The translations under genes and the position numbers were made by a program. The notes beneath the pieces are model-generated. The model was not told the origin of the DNA, ran no database searches, and was given only the letters and a program-made list of their open reading frames with translations. A stretch of 64,000 nucleotides of DNA from assembly GCA_964035545.1 (NCBI GenBank), contig OZ037766.1:16562222-16626221 (forward strand). The letters run 5' to 3'. Source of the stretch: Bugula neritina (taxonomy: Eukaryota; Bryozoa; Gymnolaemata; Cheilostomatida; Bugulidae). Numbering within the stretch: the stretch's first letter is position 1; each line of letters starts with the position of its first letter. Below are positions 48,719 to 59,102 of this stretch, piece by piece.

Positions 48719-49721
48719 ATGCCGCATTTCTTCGGTGATGGCGCAGGATACCGCACCAGCCGCCGCAGTCCCTACCGCCAGAACTCACCAGCCAATCAAA
48801 TGACACCTTCCCTTTATAAGGAAGGCCTTTCAGCGCCGAAGAGGCCTGGCAAGCCATACGACAGGCCTATTACCACCATCTCGCTACTCCGAAACCGTTT
48901 TGACAAACTACAAGAAGAGTGGTCTGATGAAAAGGTGATGCAGGATCCAGAGTCCGTGTGTGTGCCTTTGCAACCTCTGAGATCGTCTCAGACCGCCCAA
49001 ACTCATGGCTCAAAAAGTGTTACCTGCAGAGGTCGAGAATGCTAAGAGAACTAGAGTACAATCCTATGGTAGTAGCTTTTTCTTGCCAGGCAAAATTTCT
49101 GGCAAAGCTGCTACTTTTCTGCTGGGTTCAGGGTGTACTACAAACCTCTTAAGCCGCCGATTCTTTGACACCCTCAGCATGAGAGACTGGGCCGGCCTGG
49201 CATGTTGACGGACAGGTTGTGTATTTCCTTCTATGGCATTGTTGAGCTGGCTGGCAGAGTCCGCGATCAGGCGATCAGCGAGATGTTTATCGTCAGCCAA
49301 CTCAAGGAGGACGCTATTGCCGGAATGCCATTCTTGATACAACCGACTTTAGCAAGTCGGCAGTAGTTATGGCCAGGCGAGAGCTAGCTTGTGTCGACAA
49401 GTTTGGCCCACTGGGAGTGGGGGAGGGGTGTTCAGATAGTGCGAAGCTGCACGATACCTGGATGCTCCCGGGCCACAATTCACTGCAGGATGAATTGTAG
49501 CTCGGAGTCGTGGAGGGTGCTCACAAAAAGATCCAACTTGCAAATAGCCTAAACCGGCTAGACCTGCGGGGGGGGGGGTCAATTTTGGTGCAGTGAGTAG
49601 ACCTCTTCACAGAGTCGGTGGCATTACCGGCTGGTGCCATGGTGGGCAAGTTTCACTTAGTACTAGAAGAACATGTAGGACCGTCGTTAGGTGCAATGAC
49701 GGAGGGCCCCAGTAGACCCCC
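48719..49721 (+). pseudogene. old Ty3/gypsy remnant, gag-protease side
   Basis: Shifting frames give a proline/arginine-rich Gag-like start, LRNRFDKLQEEW, then a retropepsin-like block (FFLPGKISGKAATFLLGSGCTTNLLS). In that block the catalytic Asp of D-S-G is replaced by Gly. Further downstream it reads VALPAGAMVGKFH...GPSLGAMTEGPSRPP. Stops and shifts are frequent and base composition is distinctly GC-richer than its surroundings. The frame is interrupted by the BEL element at 49722. The matching RT side resumes at about 57001. Confidence 0.75.
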
Positions 49722-50119
49722 TGAAGCGAAATTAGCGCTAGTTTGCTCAGCTATTTTAGCTATATTAAAAACGTACAAAGATAAGCTTTCTACAGCACAG
49801 CCGGTGCTCACTAAAAGACCCCTGGCACTTGGCAATAGTTGGTGCTAGTGGACTAGTTGTAATTTTAAGAGAGCAAAATAAGTAAGTCATTTATATTAAT
49901 TATATTGTTTCTTTTTTGTGGATCACAACTGTTTTTTGTTTTCATATTGTTTATTTATGTTTATGCTGATCATGTAAGTTTGAATTGCAATTTTAGTCTT
50001 GACGATGTCAATAGAAGTCCATCAGTGTCAAATGAGACCAGCCAATGTATGTTAGAATAAAATATAATAAAGGACATCAGTGAAGAATTATTGCTCAACT
50101 CGCAGCCTAGTTCACTACA
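49722..50119 (+). repeat. left LTR of BEL/Pao element
   Basis: 398 bp, starting TGAAGCGAAATTAG and ending TTCACTACA. Compared with 56605-57000 it differs at scattered sites and in one T-run length. Confidence 0.9.
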
Positions 50120-51035
50120 GTCAAGATTATTTGTAACCAAGGCAAGATTGTCTTATTGAGCCAAGGCAAGATAATTCCTAAAGACAAGTCAAAAATAACT
50201 AAGAAAAATAATGAAGACCTGCTGGACCAGTAGAGAATTTTGGAACTGGAATTGTCCATACATACCGATAAGTTGATGTAGGGATAAAGTAAATGAATTC
50301 CGGTGATGCACCCAAAAGAGAAGTCCCTCACAGGCCAGCTAAGTCAAAGTGTTATTCAAATTATATATTCAGTTATGATGAATACAATTGCAGCTAGGAA
50401 CATTCAAGAAGTGCATTTGATGATGTGTGTATAAATTGATTAGAGTTAATAGTTTCTACATCAAGCTGGAACATTGGCTTTAGCTTTTAGCTTTTTGTAG
50501 CAAGTTTTCAACATATGTGTTTGGTCATAACATTTTTCTATATGCAAGAAATTAGGTTTTGGTATTGTTATTTGTTATTCTGTTATAGTGCAGGCTAAGT
50601 TGTAGAAAGCTTTATCTGCAAATCTTGTTGATTTGGGTGCTTTAAAATTTAAGTCAAACCTTTGCTAGTATAGGTATCCGTGCTAGGATTTTGTCAAAGC
50701 TCTCCAGAAAGCTTTCCAGTCTCAAACATAAAACAGCATTTCCTTGTTACTTTTTCATTGTCATAATACGTTGTCTCATTTTTTTTGTTTTTGTTCTTTC
50801 ATCTATATTGTGGTATCGAGCTATAAATTGGTGATTTAGCACATGCACTTAGGTTAATTTGAAAAGAGGTTCGTCTTTTCACCTTTTGTGTGTAAATGCA
50901 AAGCCTTGTAAAATTGTTTTCTTGTTATATCCGACAATATCTATTGTGATAATTTTCTTTGTGGTGGTAGCATTTTGATAATTTTGTTAATCTCTATTGA
51001 TTCCGTATAACTTTTAGTGTTAAACACTTCAATAT

Positions 51036-51266
51036 ATGAAGATGAGTGATTTATACATGGAGGCACTCAACTGCCTGTCGGTGAAACAACTCCGGAGCAA
51101 ACTAAATCACTATGGGATGCGGGCAACTGGCAACAAAAAAGAGTTAAAGCATCGACTACTCGAAAAGTTTGAAACTCACCAAACACGGGTGGAAAAAAGT
51201 ACAAATGATAAGTCTAAGGTAGAAGTAAGTTCACAAGAGTGCACACCTTTAAATACCGAAAAATGA
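51036..51266 (+). pseudogene. BEL Gag N-terminal piece with SAP-like domain
   Basis: A 76-codon frame. Residues 12-45 (CLSVKQLRSKLNHYG, then a KKELKHRLLEKF helix) match the SAP helix-turn-helix pattern of L..LR..L...G....G.K..L..RL. SAP folds bind DNA and nuclear scaffold regions in other proteins. A SAP-like start is known in some BEL-type Gag proteins. The frame stops at 51266 and Gag resumes in another frame. Confidence 0.6.
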
Positions 51267-51345
51267 AAAATATTCCAACCCACGTGACCACAGCAGGGCT
51301 GCAAAAGCTAAACGAAAAGCTGAATTACAAAAACTAATCAATGAA

Positions 51346-52340
51346 ATGAACAGCTTCAGTGACGAGGACTCGTCAGACATCAAGGAACAAACTTACTACT
51401 TGCAAAGAGCTTGTGCTTATGGGAGTCATATGATGTTCGAAAAGTTACCAGCGCCTACTCCACCTGTATTTGGTAGAAATGTACTGGAATATCACGACTG
51501 GAAAGTAGCTTTTGATGGGCTGATCGGACACCTGCCTTTACAACCAAGCCAGAAATTCTACTACCTCAAGCAATATTTGAGCGTGAGAGTACTCAACGCT
51601 GTGAGTAGTTTCTTTTTAACTAACACTGAGAAAGCATACATAAAGGCACGAAACTTACTTGATGAAAGATATAGATATCCTTATTTACTCTACAGAGAAA
51701 TACAAGCAAAGCTAAAAGATTGGCCAAGGATAGCTAGCCGTGACAATGAAATTCTGCGTGATTTCTCAGACTTTCTAACCAAATGTCTCACATTAAAACA
51801 GGAAATAAAATCGTTGAACTACTTTGACAATGTTTCTGAGATTCTAGAGTTAACTCAAAAACTACCAGAATGGGTCACCAACAAATGGAACGATAGGGCG
51901 TACGATTACAGGGACGAAAATGGGGAACACCCTGACTTTGAGTGGATCGTAAAATTTCTACGAAAAGAGTTAGATAAGGCATGTGATTCTGTGTATTCAT
52001 TAGCAGCAGTAAGACAAACTACTGAATCTAATAAAAGGAAAGATATTTATACCAAGGCAATATAAGAAAGGAAGTCTACAATGATGAACAACAATTTTGA
52101 TGAGAATACCTCAGATTCAACTAAAGATATCTGTGCATACTGCAGAACAGACGGACACAATCTCCCGGAGTGCACGAGGTTTACAAGGATTTCAATGTCT
52201 GAATGACAAAATTTCATAAAAGTTAATGGATGGTGTTTTGGATGTCTCATTGAGAAACACCACTCAAAAGAGTGCAGGAAGCGTGAAACCTGTGTTATTT
52301 GTTCAAAGAAACATCCTACGGTGTTGCATCAAGAAGATCG
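51346..52340 (+). pseudogene. BEL Gag core and zinc knuckles
   Basis: 51346-52065 is open for 239 codons with a PVFGRNVLEYHDWKVAFDGL start, Y.YLKQYLS and LLDERY.YP blocks typical of the DUF1759-type Gag of BEL/Pao. Past its stop, 52125-52340 encodes cysteine-rich knuckles (ICAYCRTDGHNLPEC, then WCFGCLIEKHHSKECR and CVICSKKHPTVLH) interrupted by a TGA at 52203. Confidence 0.8.
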
Positions 52341-52469
52341 GCAGGAGGAACATGAAGCTAATACAAAGGCTACAAAGATGGAAACTAGTTCACTCAATAC
52401 TGAATCAAAACATGTGGGAATAGACAATTCCATATATCGATACTGGTCAATGATTGTGCCAGTGTTTTT

Positions 52470-53090
52470 ATCTAGTGAGAGCAATCCTTCAAAGGAGGTT
52501 TTAACGTATGCTTGTTGGACATGCAGTCAGACACAACATTTGGTGTTTCTGACATAATAGACAGAATTGGAGGAAGATACCAAAACACATGACTCAAGCT
52601 AAGCACCATGACTTCGAAGGAAGAACTTGTTCACAGTTATGTTTATAGTGACTTACAGATTAGAGGTTATACAGGAAAGAAGATAGTGGATCTGCCCCCT
52701 CTCTACTCTCAAGAATACATTCCAATAACGGAATCCCACATACCTACTTATGAAAATGTTAGGCAGATTAAACATCTTAGAAACGTAGCTCCTTTTATTT
52801 CTCCTAAGCTCGATCGTGGATTTGGTCTACTCATTGGCTATGATTGCTCTCAAGCACTTCTCCCTAGACAGATTGAGAGTGGGAAAAATGGTGAACCATA
52901 TGCTATAGAGACAGATTTAGGATGGAGTGTAGTTGGAACCAGCAACACTGGCCTCCAAGATAGTACATTTCATAAAGCTGACACAAAACCCATCAAGACA
53001 GTTACAAACAGCAATGTTTGTTTTAGAATTAAATATACAACTAAGGAGGTAGTTGCTGCTCAAGATATTTCAAAGATTTTGAATTAAGAC
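52470..53090 (+). pseudogene. BEL aspartic peptidase (A17-like) region
   Basis: The region leading in (about 52500-52560) is broken by stops and shows no intact active-site Asp. 52608-53087 is open and contains LQIRGYTGKKIVDLPPLY, IPTYENVRQIKHL, the GLLIGYDCSQALLPR block and TDLGWSVVG, which mark the end of the BEL protease and the link to RT. Confidence 0.75.
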
Positions 53091-53141
53091 TTTAAAGACA
53101 CAAATGAGCAACCGTCATCAAATTGTGGAAAATTAGACAAG

Positions 53142-54058
53142 GTGTGGCAAAATGATATTAGGTTCATGAAAATCATAAGCAACAACATAAAACAAGATGA
53201 GTCTGGTTACTACACAATGCCCCTACCCCTCAAAGACAAGTTCCAACTACCAAATAACAGTTGGGTCGCAGAAAAAAAATTTAACGGCCTCTTAGAGCGA
53301 TTGGAAAGAGACGAGTATAAAGAGAGATAAAGACTTTATGCAGGGTCTGGTCAACAGAGGAGAAGCAGAGCTTGTTGAAGATGGTGATTCAACTGATTTA
53401 GTATGGTATCTACCTCACCATGGTTTTTTCATCCTAAAAAACCCGATAAAGTGCGTGTGGTATGGGACTGTAGCGCAAAATGCAATGGGTTGTCTTTGAA
53501 CAATATATTACTACAAGGACCAGATTTAAACAACACACTACTTGGTGTCCTACTACGTTTTCGGCTAGGAGAAATAGCTCTAACCTGTGATATTGAAAAA
53601 ATGTTCTTCCAGTTTAGGGTACCACCCGAACATAGAGATCTGCTACGGTTTTTATGGTTCAATGAAGATGGGAAAGTATGTAATTACAGAATGAAAGTCC
53701 ATGTGTTTGGAGCTGTCAGCTCACTCTCTTGCGCAATATATGGACTTAAGAGACTCGCAATGGACTTCAGTGCTAAATACCTCAAGCACAGGAGTTTATA
53801 CAAAACAACTTCTATGTAGATGATGTTCTATTGTCAACTGACTCAGAAGAAGCTACAAAAATAGCACAGCAGTCAATAGAGATGTGTCAAAAGGCAAACA
53901 TTTGCTTGTGTAAATTCATTAGCACTAGTAAAACTGTATTGAAACAAATACCTAATTCTGAACATGCCCACGAAACACCGACTCAAGAACTACTACCAAA
54001 CATTAGCTCGGCTTTGGGAGTAACATGGAATATTGACAATGATGAATTTAGTTTTTGA
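53142..54058 (+). pseudogene. BEL reverse transcriptase
   Basis: Pieces in order: YYTMPLPLKDK (53142-53330); then, after a shift, [28 protein letters not shown] and [17 protein letters not shown] (53403-53819); then [16 protein letters not shown] across another frame change at about 53800. The YVDD catalytic motif is intact as DNA but split from the upstream frame, so no active enzyme is encoded. Confidence 0.85.
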
Positions 54059-54079
54059 CTTGAATTACGGGATATACGT

Positions 54080-54976
54080 TTGAGAAGGAGAGGAATTCTC
54101 TCAACAGTTGGTTCGATATATGATCCTTTAGGGCTAATCTCACCTGTTCTCTTGCGAGCAAAGCAAATTTTGAAAGAAATTTGTGAACTAAGCAAAGAAT
54201 GGGACGATGAGCTACCAGACGACATTAGAGAAAAATGGCATAGATGGAGAATTGACGTAATTGCACTAAATGAAGTAAATTTTCCAAGATGCACAAAACC
54301 AAGGGAATTTGGAAAAGCAATTATTCAGGAGCTGCATCATTTCACCGATGCTAGTTGGAGTGGTTACGGATGTACCTCCTATTTACGTCAAATAAATGAA
54401 GAAGGAAGAGTTTTATGCTGTCTGTTAATGGCTAAAGCACGGGTTGCACCATCAAGGATTACCACAGTACCTCGCTTAGAATTACAAGCAGCGACTGTAG
54501 CCACTCGCTTGAGTAAATTACTTCGACAAGAAAAAGTCCCTACAACACATGAGATATTTTACAGTAACTCTGAGATAGTATTAGGCTATATAGCAAATGA
54601 AGCCAAAAGGTTTCACACGTATGTTGCAAATCGAGTTCAACAAATAAAAAACCACACTGACATGTCCCAATGAAAACATGTCTCAACCAAAGATAATGCG
54701 GTGGACCTAGCCTCTCTGGGAGTAACAGTCGACGAACTAAAACAGTCAATTTGGTTTCAAGGACCAAAATTTCTTCAGTCGACAACAGTCAAATACATAT
54801 CACTCACAAGTCGTGCAGACACCAAACTTATAGGAGATCCTGAAGTAAAATCTACTTACATTCATGTTTTGCAGTCCAAAAACCCAGCAAGGACAAGGCT
54901 CGTGAAAAGACTTAAAAGGTTCTCAAAGTTGCACTCAGCAGTTCGTGCAATTGAAGCACTTAGAAAAATTAATTAG
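54080..54976 (+). pseudogene. BEL RNase H region
   Basis: 54080-54673 has RGILSTVGSIYDPLGLISP (the BEL RT-thumb signature), HHFTDASWSGYGCTSYLR with the first RNase H Asp, and RLELQAA with the Glu. It then reads FYSNSEIVLGYI, where the usual TDS has become SNS, so a catalytic Asp is lost. A TGA at 54671 breaks the frame. 54701-54976 continues with DLASLGVT and WFQGPKFLQ. Confidence 0.85.
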
Positions 54977-55095
54977 GAAATATCAACAGAATGGTAAGGT
55001 ACCAAAATTAGTTCAGTCCACTAGATTACAGCAAAGCTAGAACATAAGTCATACGGGCATTTCAACAAGAAGTTTATAACAAAGAAATAAATATC

Positions 55096-56409
55096 TTGTT
55101 GAGCGGTAATTCGCTACCTAAGAAAAGTCGCCTAATAAGGCTAAACCCATTTATTGACAACGATGGTATTCTTAGAGTTGGTGGGAGACTTTCAAAGGCT
55201 ATTGAACTCTCTGATGAAAAAAAGAACCTCATCATCATTCCAAGAAAAAGTCATCTCACTACATTGATAATTAGAGACTGCCACGATTTACACCATCAAG
55301 GGAGAGGGATAACAATATCTTCAATCTGTGACAAAGGATATTGGGTAGTTGGTAGTACTACTGCAGTAAAATCTTTTATTTACAGTTGTGTGGTTTGTAG
55401 AAAACTACGCCATAGGCCCCAGCAACAGAAAATGGCCGAACTTCCACAAATTAGGACCGAAGCGGCAAGCCCATTTACACATACAGGAATAGACTGCTTT
55501 AGACCGTTTCAAGTGAAGAATAGAAGAAGATATTGCAAGATTTATGGAGTGATATTTACATGTTTAGCATCAAGAGCAGTCCATATTGAAATGCTTGATG
55601 ATCTCAGCTCAGATTCATTTATTAATGCCCTACGTTCTTTGATAGCAATCCGTGGGCAGGTGTCGACGTTAATCTCAGATCAAGGCACTAATTTTAAAGG
55701 AGCTAGCACTGAACTAATTAAAGCTCTCAAAGAAATGGATGATTGTGAGCTTAAAGGTTTCATCTCTAAACATATGATTGATTTCAGGTTTAACCCACCT
55801 ACAGCTTCACGTATGGGCGGAGTCTGGGAGCGCCAAATTGGGACTGTAAGAAGCATTCTGACTACCATGTTGACCCAGCCAATACACCCACCGAACAGCA
55901 CAACTACGCGAGTATTCCTTTATGAAGCAATGACTATTGTAAACAGTCGTCCACTTTCAAACAGCACGTTAAACGACTCAACTTCGCAAAAACTACTCAC
56001 TCCGAATGATATCTCAATTATGAAGACATCCGTAATAGTACTGCTGCCCGGAAAGTTTGACGAGAAATAGCCAAAAAAGAGATGGCGCTATGTTCAGAGC
56101 CTATGTGATACTTTCTGGAAACGTTGGAAAGAGGAATGCATTTCTCAATTACAAATGCGTCAGAAGTGGCTTTCACTGAAGCGAAATTTGAAGGAAGGCG
56201 ATTTGGTACTAGTCAAGGATGAAAATGAGTACCGGGGTAATTGGCCTGTTGGACTTGTGAAAGGTGTTTTCACAGAAAATGATGGGTTAGTGAGACAAGT
56301 TAAGATTGCTACAGCTGGAGCAACAGATTCCAGAGCGAAACGAATCGGTGATTGCCCGCTACTAGAAAGATCCATACCAAAAAGTGGTTTTGTTAATAGA
56401 GAGCCCTAA
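55096..56409 (+). pseudogene. BEL integrase and C-terminal region
   Basis: 55096-56070 has the zinc-binding HDLHHQG...CVVCRKLR module, ASPFTHTGIDCF with the first catalytic Asp, RAVHIEMLDDLSSDSF, LISDQGTNFKGA with the second, and RMGGVWERQIG with the Glu. A stop at 56068 separates it from 56155-56409, whose RQKWLSLKRNLKEGDLVL and NWPVGLVKGV blocks match the DUF5641-type tail of BEL Pol. Confidence 0.88.
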
Positions 56410-56604
56410 AGATAATTAGATTTAGTCAGATGAGTAATTGTATATAAAGGCTACTTTTTAGCGATTTGTTTGTTAGATATGTTGTTCTGTCTTTATGTGT
56501 TTTGTTTTGTTCTTTTTTTTGTGTTGTAAAAAAAATTTTTTTATATATAATTTTGAAAGCTGTTCGTCAAATGTTTGAGAAATCGAAGCGATTTCTGGGG
56601 GGTG

Positions 56605-57000
56605 TGTAGCGAAATTAGCGCTAGTTTGCTCAGCTATTTTAGCTATATTAAAAACGTACTAAGATAAGCTTTCTACAGCACAGCCAGTGCTAACTAAAAG
56701 ACCCCTGGCACTTGGCAATAGTTGGTGCTAGTGGACTAGTTGTAATTTTAAGAGAGCAAAATAAGTAAGTCATTTATATTAATTATATTGTTTTTTTTGT
56801 GGATTACAACTGTTTTTTGTTTTCATAATGTTTACTTATGTTTATGCTGATCATTTAAGTTTGAATTGCAATTTTAGTCTTGACGATGCTAATAGAAGTC
56901 AATCAGTGTCAAATGAGATCAACCAACGTATGTTAGAATAAAATATAATGAAGGACATCAGTGAAGAGGTATTGCTCAACTCACAGCCTAGTTCACTGTA
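56605..57000 (+). repeat. right LTR of BEL/Pao element
   Basis: 396 bp, starting TGTAGCGAAATTAG and ending TTCACTGTA. It is preceded by a G-rich polypurine tract. Confidence 0.9.
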
Positions 57001-57385
57001 GGGCCATCGTTAGGTGCAATGACGAAGGGCCCCAGTAGACCCCCCATGGGCGGTAGCGGACCAGTCCCAGACCACATCGCAGACTTGTACACGGATGCCT
57101 GTGATGGCTGCACGAGTAACAGGGAATGCCTGGTGATGGCGCAGTTACTTTGTGAGTACAAGGGCGTGTTCAGCAGTGGGGACAATGACGTGGGACTGAC
57201 CAAGGCTGTTCGTCATGAAATTTCCCTGGCTGAGGGGACGGTCCCAATCCGGCAACCCATGTGCAGGTTGGGCCCGGAAAAGGTTGGTACCGCACCAGTC
57301 GCCGCAGTCACCACCGCCGGAAGTCACCAGCCAATCAAATGACACTTTCTTCTTATCAGGAGGGCCTTCCGACGCCCATCCTTAT
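57001..57385 (+). pseudogene. old Ty3/gypsy remnant, RT side
   Basis: Continues the remnant cut by the BEL element. It reads VPDHIADLYTDACDGC, RECLVMAQLLCEYKGVFSSG, DVGLTKAVRHEISL and GTVPIRQPMCRLGPEK, the conserved lead-in to gypsy RT. After GPEK the RT core is missing. Instead 57285-57380 repeats, imperfectly, the sequence at 48750-48840. Confidence 0.75.
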
Positions 57386-58079
57386 TCTACATATGGATAT
57401 AGTGTAAAACTCACTTTTTTGTACTGAACTCTGACTTGTATGCTTTGTATACTTTATGTAAACTTCTTTTGTAATTAGTCTTATAAGTATATCTGTTCAT
57501 CCAACCTTAATAACTACTCGGTTCTCTCACATAAACCTCGGAGCTAGGCTATGCACTAGCAGTCTAAGCACACAATAAAACGCATTTGTAGTAGCCAGTT
57601 AAGCTAAAACAATAGTAATAGACAGTAGTAATACTAATAATAATAGTAATAAGTAATAGTAATATTAATAGCTATACAATTACTATTACTATTAGTATTA
57701 TTACTATTATTATTTTTTGTGATTTACTTTTACAGTTTTAGTGATACTGTGTATCTGTATGGTCATAAATATTAAATTTTAAAAGAAAATTGCCGTAATT
57801 TGGTTTTCATGAACTTTAAATTCTTATGAACAGATTTAAATTCTTATGCCAATTTGGTTCAAAATTCACCACTTAGGTAGGGCGTGCCTCATATCCAAAC
57901 AAAAAAATTTCCCCCATACAAAAACATACAAAAAGTAACTTTTTGCTCTCTAGATCTTAGAAACCAATAACTATACTATACTACGAATTAGTATAGTATT
58001 ATAAATAATAATAATAATTATAAACATAATTATTATTATATTGTATTGTTACTACAACACAAGACTCTAGTTGTCCGTG
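57386..58079. other. spacer with hexamer repeat before the LINE
   Basis: 57600-57720 is a TAATAG/TAATAC tract; the rest is AT-rich. The 5' end of the LINE probably lies within 57880-58079 but no boundary or target duplication was resolved. Confidence 0.4.
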
Positions 58080-59102
58080 ATGGCTGGTGACCGGAACACT
58101 CAAAGCCAACCACAACCAGGATCACAACAGTCTCAAAATGACAAAAACAAAGACTCGACCAACCCAGAATGCAAAACTTGTAACAATGTCGATTGCTATG
58201 TTACCAACACAAGGGGCCTTTCTCAAAAATTTGGTGCTAAGTGGATCCAATGTGATTTTTGTGATGATTGGTTCCATGGTACCTGCCAAAGCCTCACCAA
58301 TTCAGATGTTGCTACGCTAGACAAAATGGATGAAAAGAATGTGAAATGGTTCTGCAACACATGCCTTCCAGTCATTGAAGCTTCTCTTCAAGGCCGAGAC
58401 AGGGTGAACAACAACGGTGAAGACTCTCTTGCTCTTCACAGCCCCCACTCAAGAAAGCTGAATAAAATTGAAGACATAATGCAACAAATTAATGCAAAGA
58501 TTGGAGCAACAAACACTGCCCTTGAAGAAAGAATGACAAAACTAGAGAAATCATATGCCGACGCTGCAAAGTCAAATACTGAAAACCTGAAGAAAGGGAT
58601 GGAGATCAGCGACAGTGCTCGAAACCTGCTGAAGAAGAGTATTGAACAACGGGAGACTGAAAACAGGAAAAATAATGCCGTTCTTTATGGCATAGATGAA
58701 CAGGAAGGTAAAAGCGCACTGGAGATGATTAAAGACCTAATGACAAGTGATACTTTCCATGCAACTCCGAAACCCCTAAGAGCAATATGCTTACAGACCT
58801 CAGGACCAGTTGACAAAAACAAACCAAGGCCGATTAAAATAGAATTTCCAGACGAATATTCAAAGTGGGAATTCCTAAAAAGAACAAATGCTACACTACG
58901 TGGACGCAAGATCTACTGCAAACTTGATGAATGCAAAGAGATTCGTGACCAGCAGTATGCCCTTCGGCAAGAGATAAAGCGAATGAAAGGGGAAAACAGT
59001 GACACTGACCAAGAAACTGACTACCGGATAAGAAATATGAGAATACAGACAAAATCTCCTTCGGGGGAATGGCGATACATGACCAAACAGACCAGTGTTT
59101 AA
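58080..59102 (+). CDS. LINE ORF1 with PHD finger and coiled coil
   Basis: 340 codons from the ATG at 58080. Residues about 30-97 form a PHD-type zinc finger (CKTCNNVDCY, WIQCDFCDDWFHGTC, FCNTCLP) with the C4HC3 order. A long charged coiled-coil-like stretch follows (about 125-205), then an RRM-like basic region (RPIKIEFPDEYSKWEFLK, GRKIYCKLDECKEIR). PHD-containing ORF1 proteins are known in CR1-group LINEs and probably coat the element RNA. The last 34 bases overlap the start of ORF2. It is complete, without stops. Confidence 0.9.
   Translation: MAGDRNTQSQPQPGSQQSQNDKNKDSTNPECKTCNNVDCYVTNTRGLSQKFGAKWIQCDFCDDWFHGTCQSLTNSDVATLDKMDEKNVKWFCNTCLPVIEASLQGRDRVNNNGEDSLALHSPHSRKLNKIEDIMQQINAKIGATNTALEERMTKLEKSYADAAKSNTENLKKGMEISDSARNLLKKSIEQRETENRKNNAVLYGIDEQEGKSALEMIKDLMTSDTFHATPKPLRAICLQTSGPVDKNKPRPIKIEFPDEYSKWEFLKRTNATLRGRKIYCKLDECKEIRDQQYALRQEIKRMKGENSDTDQETDYRIRNMRIQTKSPSGEWRYMTKQTSV

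Larger units (their letters stand above)
49722..57000 (+). mobile_element. BEL/Pao LTR retrotransposon, decayed, nested in gypsy
   Basis: LTRs at 49722-50119 and 56605-57000 share the start TG(A/T)AGCGAAATTAGCG and are alignable throughout, with roughly twenty substitutions by eye (about 5%). Between them are gag, zinc knuckles, an A17-type peptidase, RT, RNase H, and integrase with a C-terminal DUF5641-like region, in the BEL/Pao order. A G-run (56597-56602) precedes the right LTR. Bases 50120-51035 hold no domain I recognise. Many stops and shifts make it inactive. Instead of a 5-bp target duplication it is flanked by a near-identical stretch of about 45 bases on both sides. Confidence 0.92.
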
